DNA of 14,866 nt from Theodoxus fluviatilis (GCA_034096865.1 JAWQFJ010019010.1:1-14866); one strand, 5' to 3'; positions 1 through 7,776 are shown, numbered from the stretch's first letter. Notes: a model not told the origin generated them from the sequence alone. Translations and numbers: made by a program.

Positions 1-176
1 ATCCAACGTCCACGTGTATTCACAGACCAGGGCGACCCTCCAGGTGCGGAGGACCTTCGGCTGTGGTCGGGTGTTGCGAATGGGCAGGGATGAGCCGTCG
101 GCCCAGCTGATTAGGCCTAAGCAGCCCCCAGACACACCACATGATGACAATAGATTAATCGGGCATTTTCAAAGCA
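1..176 (+). other. Divergent outer block, left copy
   Basis: This GC-rich block aligns to the right-arm block but with many substitutions and several indels, whereas the sequence just inside is almost identical between arms. It ends at a TGATGACAAT-type motif. An open reading of the forward strand (from 14) gives a shared peptide segment, RATLQV, and a shared end, PDTPHDDN, with the mirror copy; the frame between them is shifted by indels. It may be the end of a dispersed repeat, but the family was not recognised. Confidence 0.5.
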
Positions 177-787
177 CGTATTATTGTTTTTTTTCTCTCA
201 CAGATTTGCATCGAATCATTGTCTGGGAAGATTAGTCTTTTGTGTGTTTAGATGTATCCTCAAATTAATCCACTTGCATCAAATGCACGTAAGAACCGTA
301 AATCATGCACCTATTGTGGCTGTTGTTATCGTTCTCGTGTGTAATTTACGCACCGCTTAATGTATTGAAGCTGGCGAGCGGGAATATCAACAAATATATA
401 TTTTAATACCTTGCAAAGAAACATAGATGTGCCTGGTGTAATATTTATAGTTTGCAGTTTGGGCACTACTTCCGTGTGTGTAATGTTCAGTAACGAATAT
501 TTTGTTGTCAGATGTGTTAATATTGCCACCTAGACATGTAGGGGCAATTTTAGCTTTATCTTGCGTAGACGTGTTTGATAATTTTCATGTTTTCGGTATA
601 AGCTATGACAGGCAGTTGTAAACACGCTCCATTATGTACTTGCCAAATATGAGCCTTGTCCGTCACGTGTCCGGATTAATGGTTTGGTTGTGAGTTGTAT
701 TTATTGCTCGGCCGCACACTCATATGAATCTTTGTCGTGGACCAGTGAACATAACCAGTTTTACGATAGTTAATTTTCAGTAATGTA
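177..787 (+). other. Gene-free stretch, left
   Basis: There is no convincing coding frame. A long pyrimidine run ending in CACAG (about 184-203) resembles a 3' splice site. An E-box CACGTG lies at about 664-669. From about 245 to 787 the segment has no base difference from the mirror copy that could be seen, although it is non-coding. That points to recent gene conversion rather than selection. Confidence 0.6.
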
Positions 788-966
788 ATGAGCGTGTTGT
801 TGACTGCCTCTTTTGCATGGCTTAATTTGTGTGTTGTATATCGCTATGCCCCCACATGGATATTGTTGCTACAAGCCCTTCAAAAACTATGCAATACAGA
901 GCGAAATAGCAATACGAAATGTAGGCGCTTACTGTACATCTTGGGTTCAGTTTGCAAGGAAGCTGG
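788..966 (+). CDS. Candidate first exon of a micro-exon gene, left copy
   Basis: An ATG at 788 (G at -3) opens a frame whose first ~20 residues, MSVLLTASFAWLNLCVVYRY, look like a signal peptide or membrane anchor. The frame runs to ...GSVCKEAG and then a stop right after the GGTAAGT sequence. GTAAGT at 967-972 is a near-perfect 5' splice site, so the exon would end at 966. The last 16 bases (951-966) are homologous to the core of each following ~190-base unit. A second frame, also open here, ends VQFARKLG; either frame could continue in phase into the 21-base units downstream. The family is not recognised. The ATG, the splice site and the frame choice are all inferences, and a chance open frame of 60 codons is possible. 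Confidence 0.28.
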
Positions 967-1532
967 GTAAGTCCTTCCCTTTACACTTGCCATTCATTCA
1001 TTCATAGATGCCTTTTTAAAGTACTCTTTGTTTGTTAGTCTTGAAAAAGCATGTCAACAAACTTCTTTTAATTAAGGACACTGTTCAGGCAGTAGCTGTT
1101 CAAAGTTAATGTTAATACTGTCCTATCGTTACTCGGTGTTCATTATTGGCAAAAGGCAATACCTCAGATTTTCACTTGCTAAACATGTATTCATAGGTGC
1201 AAATTATATGTGGTTTTTGCTTTTTAATCTTGAAAAATGTACGTACACACATTTATGTTAATGGCACCTTTGAAACGATATTGCTTCAGAGTTATCTTCA
1301 ATTATGTCATCTCTCTTCTAAGTAAAATCTCTTTGCAAGAATGCTGGATAGGATCCAGGTTTCACGCTTTCTCAACTATCAGTCAGTAATATATATCTAC
1401 TTCTAAAATTCACCTTCGGTTTGTTTTTAAAACACACAATATGCAAACACATCAAATATGATATAGACGCACTGAATCAACAGTACCGGCACATCAAACA
1501 TACTTGCATGCCATCCCTTATCTATTCTTCAG

Positions 1533-1553
1533 AGCTCACTGCAAGCAAGTTTA
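1533..1553 (+). other. Candidate 21-base micro-exon, unit 4 left
   Basis: It is flanked by a pyrimidine run ending TTCAG (1528-1532) and by GTAAGA (1554-1559). In one frame it reads ELTASKF. The mirror copy ends GTTGG instead of GTTTA just before the donor, so the left copy has changed two bases next to the splice site. Confidence 0.35.
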
Positions 1554-1907
1554 GTAAGACCACACCTTCACACTTGCTGAAAATTCAGTCAGCACTATGT
1601 CTAAAATGCATCTTTAGTACTTATTTGAAATATTATGCAAACACATTAGAAGAGATGTCAACGCACTGAGACAAGAATACCGATACACCAAACATACCTT
1701 CCACATCGTCCTCTCTGTCTTCTGCAAACACGATTACAAGGAAGCTTGGTATTACTAGGTTTCACTCTTCACATACATTCACTCAACGCTGTCTTTTTCT
1801 GAAGTTCGTCTTTGACTTGTTCTTGAAATATTCTGCAAACACATCAGCGCGTTGCGACAGCCTCAAACTAAACATGCCTTCAGTACCATTCTCTCTATCT
1901 TCTTCAG

Positions 1908-1928
1908 AGTTTATTGCAAGGCAGATGG
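1908..1928 (+). other. Candidate 21-base micro-exon, unit 6 left
   Basis: It is preceded by CTCTCTATCTTCTTCAG and followed by GTAAGACC. With phase 1 at both ends it reads EFIARQM in one frame and VYCKAD, flanked by glycine, in another. It is identical in the right arm (12864-12884). Confidence 0.38.
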
Positions 1929-2101
1929 GTAAGACCACAGTTTCACACTTGCTAAACATTCGGTCAGTACTATCTATGTATAAAATTAATAGTTTTCTTT
2001 GGTTTTTCAAATACTCTACAAATACAATAGAAATGATATCAGTGCATTTAGACAAAGGTCACCAAGCATGCCTTCGATACCTCCCTCTATCTCTTCTTCA
2101 G

Positions 2102-2122
2102 AGCTGATTGCAAGGAAGCTGG
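2102..2122 (+). other. Candidate 21-base micro-exon, unit 7 left
   Basis: It is preceded by CCCTCTATCTCTTCTTCAG and followed by GTAAAACC. It reads ELIARKL in one frame and ADCKEA, flanked by glycine, in another. The mirror copy is identical in the 21 bases but differs in both flanking signals (CTACTTCAG and GTAACACC). Confidence 0.38.
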
Positions 2123-2367
2123 GTAAAACCACAGTTTCACACTTGCAAGACGTTCATTCCAATACATCTGCTTCTACTGTTCTTTGTGTATTTAAACTTG
2201 ATACATTTTCCTTGATTTCCTGCTGGTACCCTTCCATATGAAACATGACAAATGTACCAAGAACGATAATGCTTCACAATGTCAGCCGTGTGCATGACTT
2301 ATGTTTCAACCTGCATACAACGGTGTAGTGTACTTTTTAGCATGTGTTTTAAATTGCCGTGCTTTAG

Positions 2368-2415
2368 GATCTGTTATGAAGGTAGATTTTTGTCATCTGA
2401 CATCTTTTGAATAAA
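2368..2415 (+). terminator. Possible terminal exon and poly(A) signal, left
   Basis: GTGCTTTAG at about 2359-2367 is a modest acceptor. The following bases stay open in the phase left by the micro-exons and meet a stop at 2408-2410 or 2412-2414, overlapping AATAAA at 2410-2415. A T-rich stretch (GACTTTTTGTTT) follows about 30 bases later, as expected for a cleavage region. It would close the transcript that reads the ~190-base array. The acceptor is weak. Confidence 0.3.
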
Positions 2416-2544
2416 AAAGGCAATGAAACAATTATAGGACTTTTTGTTTATTTTATCCTGTATATTTATACTTCCTTTCTGAAACTCTGTATTTATAGGG
2501 GCCCTCTATCTATTTCACTACCGTAAGATTTACAAACGTTCACT

Positions 2545-2608
2545 TTTATTAGCACATGCGCATGTATTTACACACACGCGCGCACGCGCATGGACGTTCA
2601 TTTTTATT
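2545..2608 (-). terminator. Poly(A) signals for the Ser/Ala-rich unit, left
   Basis: The reverse strand carries AATAAA at 2608-2603 and again at 2550-2545, 210-280 bases past the stop of the Ser/Ala-rich frame. They face the forward-strand AATAAA at 2410, so two transcription units would converge here. Confidence 0.35.
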
Positions 2609-2820
2609 TTCAAAAATGTAGCTGATAGAGAGGGAGGGAGAAAGAGAGAGAAAGAGGGAGGGGATGGGAAGAGAACGAACGAACGAAAAGAGTATTGGTC
2701 AGGCCACCGGCCTATTACAATATGATATAAATTACTCAAACGAAAAACAAAACAGTCGGGGGAGGAGATGAAGACTTCGACAACAAGTCTTGTTACGCGA
2801 TTCGCTGTCCATCACGTCAA

Positions 2821-3326
2821 TTACCTCCTCTTGGAGCGCCAGGGCTGCTGCCGACGACGGGGTGGGTGGGTGCAGGTCGCACCTTCCTCTCGCTTGACTG
2901 GTGGAGTAGCCGCACTGAGAGAGCTGCGCTGTGCACTAGACGAAACACCTGCAGTCGAAGGGATCGGTGGCTGCGTCGAAGCCTCGACGATTCCACAGTC
3001 GACACGTGGGTCACTTGCCACAGAGGCAGCACACTCAACCGCCCTTGCCTCTGCCTCTACCTCGCGTTGCAACTTGTCTCTGAGGGGCTGCATCACTTCA
3101 TCCGCGATTTGCCGTATTGTAGCGGACCGCGCTGACCTCTAGCGCTGTCTGTTTGCTGTCCGCTGGCGAGGCTGAACTTTTTTGGTTGGAGGCTGATGTG
3201 TCGTCCGTTGACCCACTTTCAGTGCTTGCACACTTCTCAGCATGCTTTTCATGTGCGTTGCTGGCGTTTGGCGAGGAGAGTGCAGCGGGCAAGGCGGACA
3301 ACCAAACTGATGGAGTTTCTTGTAGA
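2821..3326 (-). pseudogene. Ser/Ala-rich frame, frameshifted left copy
   Basis: Mirror of 11460-11964. An extra base near 3114 (GCCGTATTG against GCCTATTG in the mirror) shifts the frame after ...EVSAV. The N-terminal half then stops at about 3098, and the C-terminal half continues in another frame to the same TAA (2823-2821). A stop-free reading survives only if the right copy is taken as ancestral. The acceptor (CAG at 3329-3327 on the reverse strand) and both poly(A) signals are kept. Confidence 0.45.
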
Positions 3327-3524
3327 CTGAATCAGGACAAGCAGTGGAAAGACAAAATTTCGATGGAGCTTGCTCACCAGCAAAGTTGGTGCTTCGGTCA
3401 TTGCTGCGTCTCTGCTGGTCTCTGTCTTTGTAGTCTCGCTATTTTTTCTCCTCTTGCAACTTTTATATCAAAAGGAAGTATGTATTTTATTATCTTTGTG
3501 CCTGGAGACGGTCGTGAATCCTGC

Positions 3525-4049
3525 TCAGCGCGAACAGATATTTAAGTATCGGATCGACAAGGGAAGAAACTAATCTCTCAGTCTGGATGTTCTGGCTCCA
3601 ATGGACAGGTACCGAACACCAGATTGTGCGCGGATGTAGTGTGCTTTCAGTGGATGAGTTGGATCTGCCAGCACCGATAGAACCTTCACTGAAACATCAT
3701 CAGCGCCCAGTTCTTCGATCTGCCGTGATTGTTTTCCTATCACTCTTTCTGCACTTTTGATGATTCTGTAGAGTTTTGTCCTGTCTTTTACTGACAAGTT
3801 CCCGATCATACAAACCATGCAATAAGTGAGGGTGGACTGCATCACATACTGATAGAAAAGTTCGAGAATGGTTTTGTCCACTCGAAACTGCTCAAGTTTC
3901 CTGATGAAATACAATCTCTATGTTGCTTTCTTTTGGACTGCCTGTGTGTTCTCTGTCCACTTGAGACCGTTGTCAAGCGTAACCCCCAGATACCTGTAGG
4001 ATGTCACTGCTTCAATCTTCTCTCCCTTGATGACAAGAGGGACTGGGGT
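3525..4049 (-). pseudogene. LINE reverse transcriptase, C-terminal fragment, left copy
   Basis: Mirror of 10737-11261, read on the reverse strand. It carries the same internal TAG (complement of 3918-3920), so that lesion is older than the duplication. A further stop (3572-3570) is unique to this copy: TCG (Ser) on the right is TAG here, cutting off the last ~14 residues that remain visible as DNA down to the TGA at 3527-3525. The remaining differences in the fragment are few. Confidence 0.82.
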
Positions 4050-4051
4050 CA

Positions 4052-4330
4052 TATGCTATCTCCTACTCTGTTTGCCCCGGAGTGCTGCACGTTGGAGAGA
4101 CAGAACGAACACTCAACAACAGAGTCAGAGAACACCTGGCCGACACGCGCCACTACAGACCCACACCAGTTGCAACACACTTCAACAGCCTCTCACACTC
4201 ACCCACAAACATGCAAGTCCGCATCCTGTGGCAAGCAATGGGTGACTCAACAGAAAGAAAACAACCAAAACACTATTACATCTCCCTCCTTGACACCAAA
4301 GATCCGCATGGCCTCAACCTGAAGAGCTAA
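4052..4330 (+). pseudogene. Penelope-like GIY-YIG endonuclease fragment, left copy
   Basis: The frame opens as YAISYSVCPGVLHVGETERT, which matches the start of the GIY-YIG nuclease of Penelope-like retroelements (Y-x-I, then C-x-x-C/G, then Y-x-G-E-T-x-R). It continues LNNRVREHLADTRHY, VATHFNSLSHS and ends LLDTKDPHGLNLKS before TAA, the usual tail of the family. The second Tyr is His here (HVG) and there is no start codon. A Lys (codon 4268-4270) stands where the mirror copy has Glu. The reverse transcriptase that should precede it is missing. It is a 5'-truncated relic abutting the LINE piece in back-to-back orientation. Confidence 0.75.
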
Positions 4331-4435
4331 ATCCTCATCCCTCACCTGCCTGCCCCTCCCCCACGAAATTTGACTCATGCATCCGCCTCCACGCGCTATC
4401 ATGAGTTCCCGCTCACGAAAGTGAAATACGTTCAC

Positions 4436-4510
4436 CTCATCATACCCCCTCCCCTTACACCTCATCATACCCCCTCCCCTTACACCTCATCATACACCCT
4501 CCCCTTACAC
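4436..4510 (+). repeat. 25-base minisatellite, three copies, left
   Basis: Three head-to-tail copies of a 25-base unit (CTCATCATACCCCCTCCCCT then TACAC) occupy 4436-4460, 4461-4485 and 4486-4510; the third has one change. It lies in the 3' non-coding part of the Penelope-like fragment. Confidence 0.9.
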
Positions 4511-4578
4511 CTCACAACTTCATTTCCTCCCGCCCACACGGGCCACTGTTAAGTCTTGTCTCCTTTTTGTGTTGTTGT

Positions 4579-4606
4579 CTTGGAGAAGGTACTCGAAACG
4601 TCGACC
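4579..4606 (+). ncRNA. Hammerhead-like core downstream of GIY-YIG, left (decayed)
   Basis: The sequence around CTTGGAGAAGG, then TACTCGAAACGTCGACC, resembles the CUGAUGA...GAAAC core of the hammerhead ribozymes known from Penelope-like elements. It sits about 250 bases past the endonuclease stop, as expected. The first box is disrupted by two extra bases compared with the right arm, so activity is unlikely. Confidence 0.25.
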
Positions 4607-4760
4607 TTGTTGTGTTTTGTGTATCGTTGAATAAAGCCTGGAACAGTAACCTTGGTTGTTTTCTGACAGAAGACCTCAAGCAAACAGAGCAGACACGCAT
4701 AGTGTAGTACCATCTGGAAGCGTAGGAGTTGCCACAACACAGCCGAAACAGACATGAGCG

Positions 4761-5076
4761 GACAGGGACCGTACCAAGCCCAGGGGAAGGATGAGTGCTC
4801 ATGGAAGAAGTCAGGTACGACTGCAGCCATGAATACGATCCTACTCTAAAGAACCGCCCGGACTTGACGTTAATTACAGCAATTAATTGCAAGTTGTGCG
4901 CGTGTCATGAAACATATTGTGTCTCAGATGACGACTGCCCACAAGGATAGCTTACGTCGAGACCCGAAGTAGACAACGGCAGACAGGGACCGTACCAAGC
5001 CGTGGGGGAGGATGTGTACCCATCCGTGAACAGTTTCGGCAAGAAACAATTGACGAAGAACTCCCCGGACTTGACG
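4761..5076 (+). repeat. Two imperfect ~100-base direct repeats, left
   Basis: The units at 4761-4869 and 4982-5076 share GACAGGGACCGTACCAAGCC at the start and CCCGGACTTGACG at the end, with looser similarity between. On the reverse strand both encode a related peptide start (AVINVKSGRFF and VFVIVKSGEFF). Two overlapping reverse-strand open frames of 70 and 84 codons lie here, identical to the mirror, but no family is recognised. Confidence 0.6.
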
Positions 5077-5180
5077 ATCACGAACACAGCTTTGTGCGAC
5101 TTCGTCGTTCGCGCCATATGATGTCAGGTATTTCACGTTTTCAAGCTGTCTTGTGGACCGGAAGTGCGTACCTGACATTT

Positions 5181-5906
5181 AACGAAGTGATTGAGGTCAG
5201 ACATCAGCACGCTCTGTTCATGCTCAGCGACTGTGGTGGTTGGCCGGAATAGATTGGTGTGCGTTCAGTGGTGTACATTTCATTCGTTACTAAAAACGTT
5301 AAATAATCCTCATGAATTGTCTATTAGACAATGAAAAGGTGGCTTTTTAATTGCAAAGTTTCACTTGACAATGGGCGCTCAAACTGCACACGTTAACCCC
5401 TTGTCCTCGGGCCTGTCTCTCTCGTCTGCTCCGAAAGAAATAATGCTGTAGACCTGTTCAGTAATCAGTACAGATTGGCGAAGGTCAGCATATTTTCATC
5501 TCTGGCCTATTGCTGATTGAAGCCCAGGTGAAAACCACTTTCCGGAACGCAATTTTTCGACGCTAAAACTTTGCGACAAGATGTAGAAACGTTTAAATGC
5601 TCTGTTCTTTACACCCGGTCGCTCTTTCCACAATGTATTAACAAAATTAGTAGACTGTCGTTACTGGCAACAGTAACAAAGCAAATTGCCTGCAGCCACA
5701 TCAACATTTTCTCCCTTAGAATTGAAACACTGGAGAAACTCAGACGATAAATAAAGCTTCTGTGACGTCTGCATTGCACTGCCCTTAATGGGAGAGTTAA
5801 CCTGCTCGTCACTTCCGGAGGTGAAAGGTTAGTATCGAGTGTGTCATCAAGACGGCAAGACGGCAGTTCATAGGTGCGCAGTCTCGCAATCGGATTTGGG
5901 TCTTGT
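5181..5906. other. Gene-free stretch, left
   Basis: No convincing gene is present. It contains a short perfect hairpin, ATTGTCT-ATT-AGACAAT, at 5316-5332. Identity with the right arm is complete by eye up to about 5451, then drops abruptly, with the worst part near 5630-5672. Confidence 0.6.
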
Positions 5907-6030
5907 GAAGGGGGTGGGGGAAGACAGGAGGAAAGGGTTGGCAGGAGGAGAGGAGAGGAGAGGGGAGGGGAGGCGAGAGGAGGGGAGGGGGTTAGAAACG
6001 AGATAGGGGGAGGTGGGGAAGGGAACAGCT
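5907..6030 (+). repeat. Polypurine tract, left
   Basis: Almost pure G/A for over 120 bases, with repeated GAGGAGAGG and GGGGAGG blocks and several runs of four or five G. Such tracts can form triplex or G-quadruplex structures. The only interruptions are short T/C bases. Confidence 0.8.
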
Positions 6031-6065
6031 ACGGTTAGGCACCTCGCTCCGCAGGTGTAGCAGAC

Positions 6066-6215
6066 GCTGAGCCAATATTTGCGGCGCGATATGCATAATT
6101 TATAAACCTCTTGATCTTTGGCGCGCCACGAACGCCTCTGGTCAAGTCAGAGTGACGTCCCTTGGTGGCGGAAACCCAATCGCCCAATCCCGCTTGAGGG
6201 GAGGCGGCCATTTTG
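6066..6215 (-). promoter_or_regulatory. Promoter-like motif cluster, left
   Basis: Read outwards on the reverse strand, in order: a YY1-like core (CCATTTT, 6208-6214), two CCAAT boxes (6184-6188, 6176-6180), a CRE-like TGACGTCC (6153-6160), an exact E2F consensus TTTGGCGCG (6117-6125), TATAAAT (6104-6098) and a further CCAAT (6072-6076). TATA downstream of the other sites suggests transcription towards the outer end. No coding start follows directly, so this is motif evidence only. Confidence 0.3.
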
Positions 6216-6338
6216 AAGTACCCGGATGATGATAAGCAGCTGACTGGGACTGGAGCCTGTCCGTGTTTGGGCGGGGATGAGGGAGAGGCAGTGGTCCTGT
6301 GTCGGGGTTCGGCCCAGCCCTCCCCAGGCACCACAAAT

Positions 6339-6383
6339 GCGCGCGCGCGCATGGGGGAGAGGGGTGGTGGGAGAGAGAGAGAG

Positions 6384-6440
<57 letters not shown>

Positions 6441-6441
6441 C
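6339..6441 (+). repeat. (GC)6, (GA)n and G-run, left
   Basis: Alternating GC at 6339-6350, then G/A-rich sequence, then about 35 GA dinucleotides (6371-6430) and a G-run (6430-6440). Z-DNA and H-DNA prone. Any frames through it (RERERE) are artefacts. Confidence 0.95.
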
Positions 6442-6607
6442 GGACATATGTACAGCGAAATGGAGGAAATTCAGCTTTATTAAGCTTCTGATGTCAATAG
6501 TATGTTCAGCAGAAAGTATAATGACAGACGGAAAGTCGTTCTCTTACAGAGAAGGAGAGACTGATTCCAATACCTTGAGTGGACTTGGCATGTGCAGGCG
6601 AAGGCCA

Positions 6608-6792
6608 AGATCGGTAAAAGGGACGCAACTCTTCAGAGACTACAAACACAAGCACGTTGTGTGGATGAGCAGTATCATAACGCTCGGTGTATTGCTGTTA
6701 CGTTCTGTACACACAAGCACAACCCCTCTCCCTCGCCTCCACAGTGACTCCTCCTGACATGACGTGGGAAATAGTATACTCTTATATGGATT

Positions 6793-6793
<1 letters not shown>
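6608..6793 (+). repeat. ~180-base core repeat, copy a, left
   Basis: Starts AGATCGGTAAAAGGGACGCA and ends TATATGGATTT at the edge of the (TAG)n tract. It matches 7091-7266 in direct orientation and both right-arm copies in inverted orientation. Confidence 0.9.
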
Positions 6794-6842
<49 letters not shown>

Positions 6843-6857
6843 ACAGTAGTAGTAGTG

Positions 6858-6901
<44 letters not shown>

Positions 6902-6998
6902 CGCAGTAGTCGCAGTAGTAGCAGTTGTAGCAGTAGTACCAGTAGTAGCAGTAGTGTAGTAGTACTGGTAGTAGTAATAGTAGTAGTAATCGTAGTAG
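6793..6998 (+). repeat. (TAG)n microsatellite, left
   Basis: About 200 bases of TAG units with scattered variants (TAA, TGG, TCG, TAC). A short GGCCCCTAG insertion at its right end is absent from the mirror. Open frames through it (poly-Val, Ser, Thr, Tyr) are artefacts of the triplet. Confidence 0.97.
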
Positions 6999-7090
6999 GC
7001 CCCTAGTTGTATAAAACACACCGGATTTGCACAGTTGTAAACATCGGAAACGTCACGGACTTTCACGCAGTGTTTGGGTGTTAATGGCGT

Positions 7091-7266
7091 AGATCGGTAA
7101 AAGGGACGCAACTCTTCAGAGACTACAAACACAAGCACGTTGTATGGATGAGCAGTAGCATAACGCTCGGTGTATTGCTGTGATGTTCTGTACACACAAA
7201 CACAACACCTCTCCATCCCCTCCACAGCGACTCCTCCTGGCATGACGCATGCCCTTTTATGGATTT
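7091..7266 (+). repeat. ~180-base core repeat, copy b, left
   Basis: Second direct copy of 6608-6793, differing at scattered bases and ending TTTATGGATTT. It lies about 90 bases inside the microsatellite and is followed by a GATAGTAGA-type short repeat before the spacer. Confidence 0.9.
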
Positions 7267-7331
7267 CCATGGTGGAGAGCTGTTAGATAGTCGAGATAGT
7301 AGAGATAGTAGAGACGGGCTGAGCGCATGGA

Positions 7332-7452
7332 TAGAGTTAAACTCAATATTTACATCTGAAAATGTTTAGGGAAAGAGTTGTCTGACTTTAACAAAGCATA
7401 AAGAACGAGTCTCTATCATGAAGCGAAAGAATTTACCTCAATTTCAAATTTG
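7332..7452. other. Single-copy spacer of the palindrome
   Basis: These 121 bases separate the two arms and are AT-rich. No open frame, internal repeat or regulatory motif was recognised. The arms pair up to the A at 7331 and the T at 7453. If the arms extruded, this segment would be the loop. Confidence 0.9.
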
Positions 7453-7517
7453 TCCATGCGCTCAGCCCGTCTCTACTATCTCTACTATCTCGACTATCTA
7501 ACAGCTCTCCACCATGG

Positions 7518-7693
7518 AAATCCATAAAAGGGCATGCGTCATGCCAGGAGGAGTCGCTGTGGAGGGGATGGAGAGGTGTTGTGTTTGTGTGTACAGAACA
7601 TCACAGCAATACACCGAGCGTTATTATACTGCTCATCCATACAGCGTGCTTGTGTTTGTAGTCTCTGAAGAGTTGCGTCCCTTTTACCGATCT
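7518..7693 (-). repeat. ~180-base core repeat, copy b, right
   Basis: Mirror of 7091-7266. A forward frame starting at 7514 runs through it into the microsatellite; it is not considered coding. Confidence 0.9.
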
Positions 7694-7776
7694 ACGCCAT
7701 TAACACCCAACACTGCGTGGAAGTCCGTGACATTTCCGATGTTTACAACTGTGCAAATCCGGTGTGTTTTATACAA

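Larger units (their letters stand above)
945..2230 (+). repeat. Tandem array of ~190-base units, left
   Basis: A core like TTGCAAGGAAGCTGGGTAAG recurs at about 951, 1147, 1331, 1541, 1734, 1915 and 2108, so spacing is 180-210 bases over seven degenerate copies. Each unit continues with CACAGTTTCACACTTGCTAA, then an AT-rich stretch containing TTGAAATATT, then ACATCAG..., then ACCAAACATGCC, and finally a pyrimidine tract ending TTCTTCAG just before the next core. The last two units are the most alike; units 2, 3 and 5 are the most decayed. The layout looks like serial duplication of one small exon with its introns. Confidence 0.8.
1..7331 (+). repeat. Left arm of giant inverted repeat
   Basis: Read as given, this arm matches the reverse complement of 7453-14766 from its first base to the inner end at GAGCGCATGGA (7321-7331). 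The whole order of sub-features is conserved: outer block, ~190-base array, Ser/Ala-rich frame, LINE piece, GIY-YIG piece, polypurine tract, (GA)n and (TAG)n. Length differs from the right arm by under 20 bases. The outer end lies at or beyond the window edge. No transposase or integrase is encoded, so it cannot be called the terminal repeat of a known transposon. Inverted segmental duplication is the simplest reading. Confidence 0.97.

Noticed and set aside
2093..2150. ELIARKLGKTTVSHLLN-like reading resembles a DNA-binding helix-turn-helix
   Set aside because: The reading crosses a consensus splice donor and holds in only some units of a degenerate tandem repeat; chance resemblance is more likely.
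3153..3573. Forward-strand frames of 130 and 67 codons, the second hydrophobic and membrane-like, also open in the right arm
   Set aside because: They lie opposite the Ser/Ala-rich frame and the LINE 3' end. Openness in both arms only reflects the recent duplication. No start context or domain supports them.
4082..4330. GIY-YIG fragment as a functional homing endonuclease or repair nuclease
   Set aside because: It lacks a start codon and its upstream portion, has His for the second Tyr, and is followed by Penelope-like 3' features, so it is a retroelement relic.
4879..4890. Perfect 12-base palindrome GCAATTAATTGC
   Set aside because: Too short and AT-rich to assign a role; expected by chance in DNA of this length and composition.
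5316..5332. Hairpin ATTGTCT-ATT-AGACAAT as a possible terminator or regulatory RNA
   Set aside because: A seven-base AT-rich stem with no adjacent gene; no supporting context.
6142..6757. Frames rich in Arg-Glu or Ser-Leu repeats
   Set aside because: They come from the (GA)n/(CT)n array and have no unique sequence with domain character.
6687..7270. Long open frames of poly-Val, poly-Ser, poly-Thr or poly-Tyr on both strands
   Set aside because: They are forced by the (TAG)n triplet, which is open in five of its six frames; the mirror tract gives the same artefacts.
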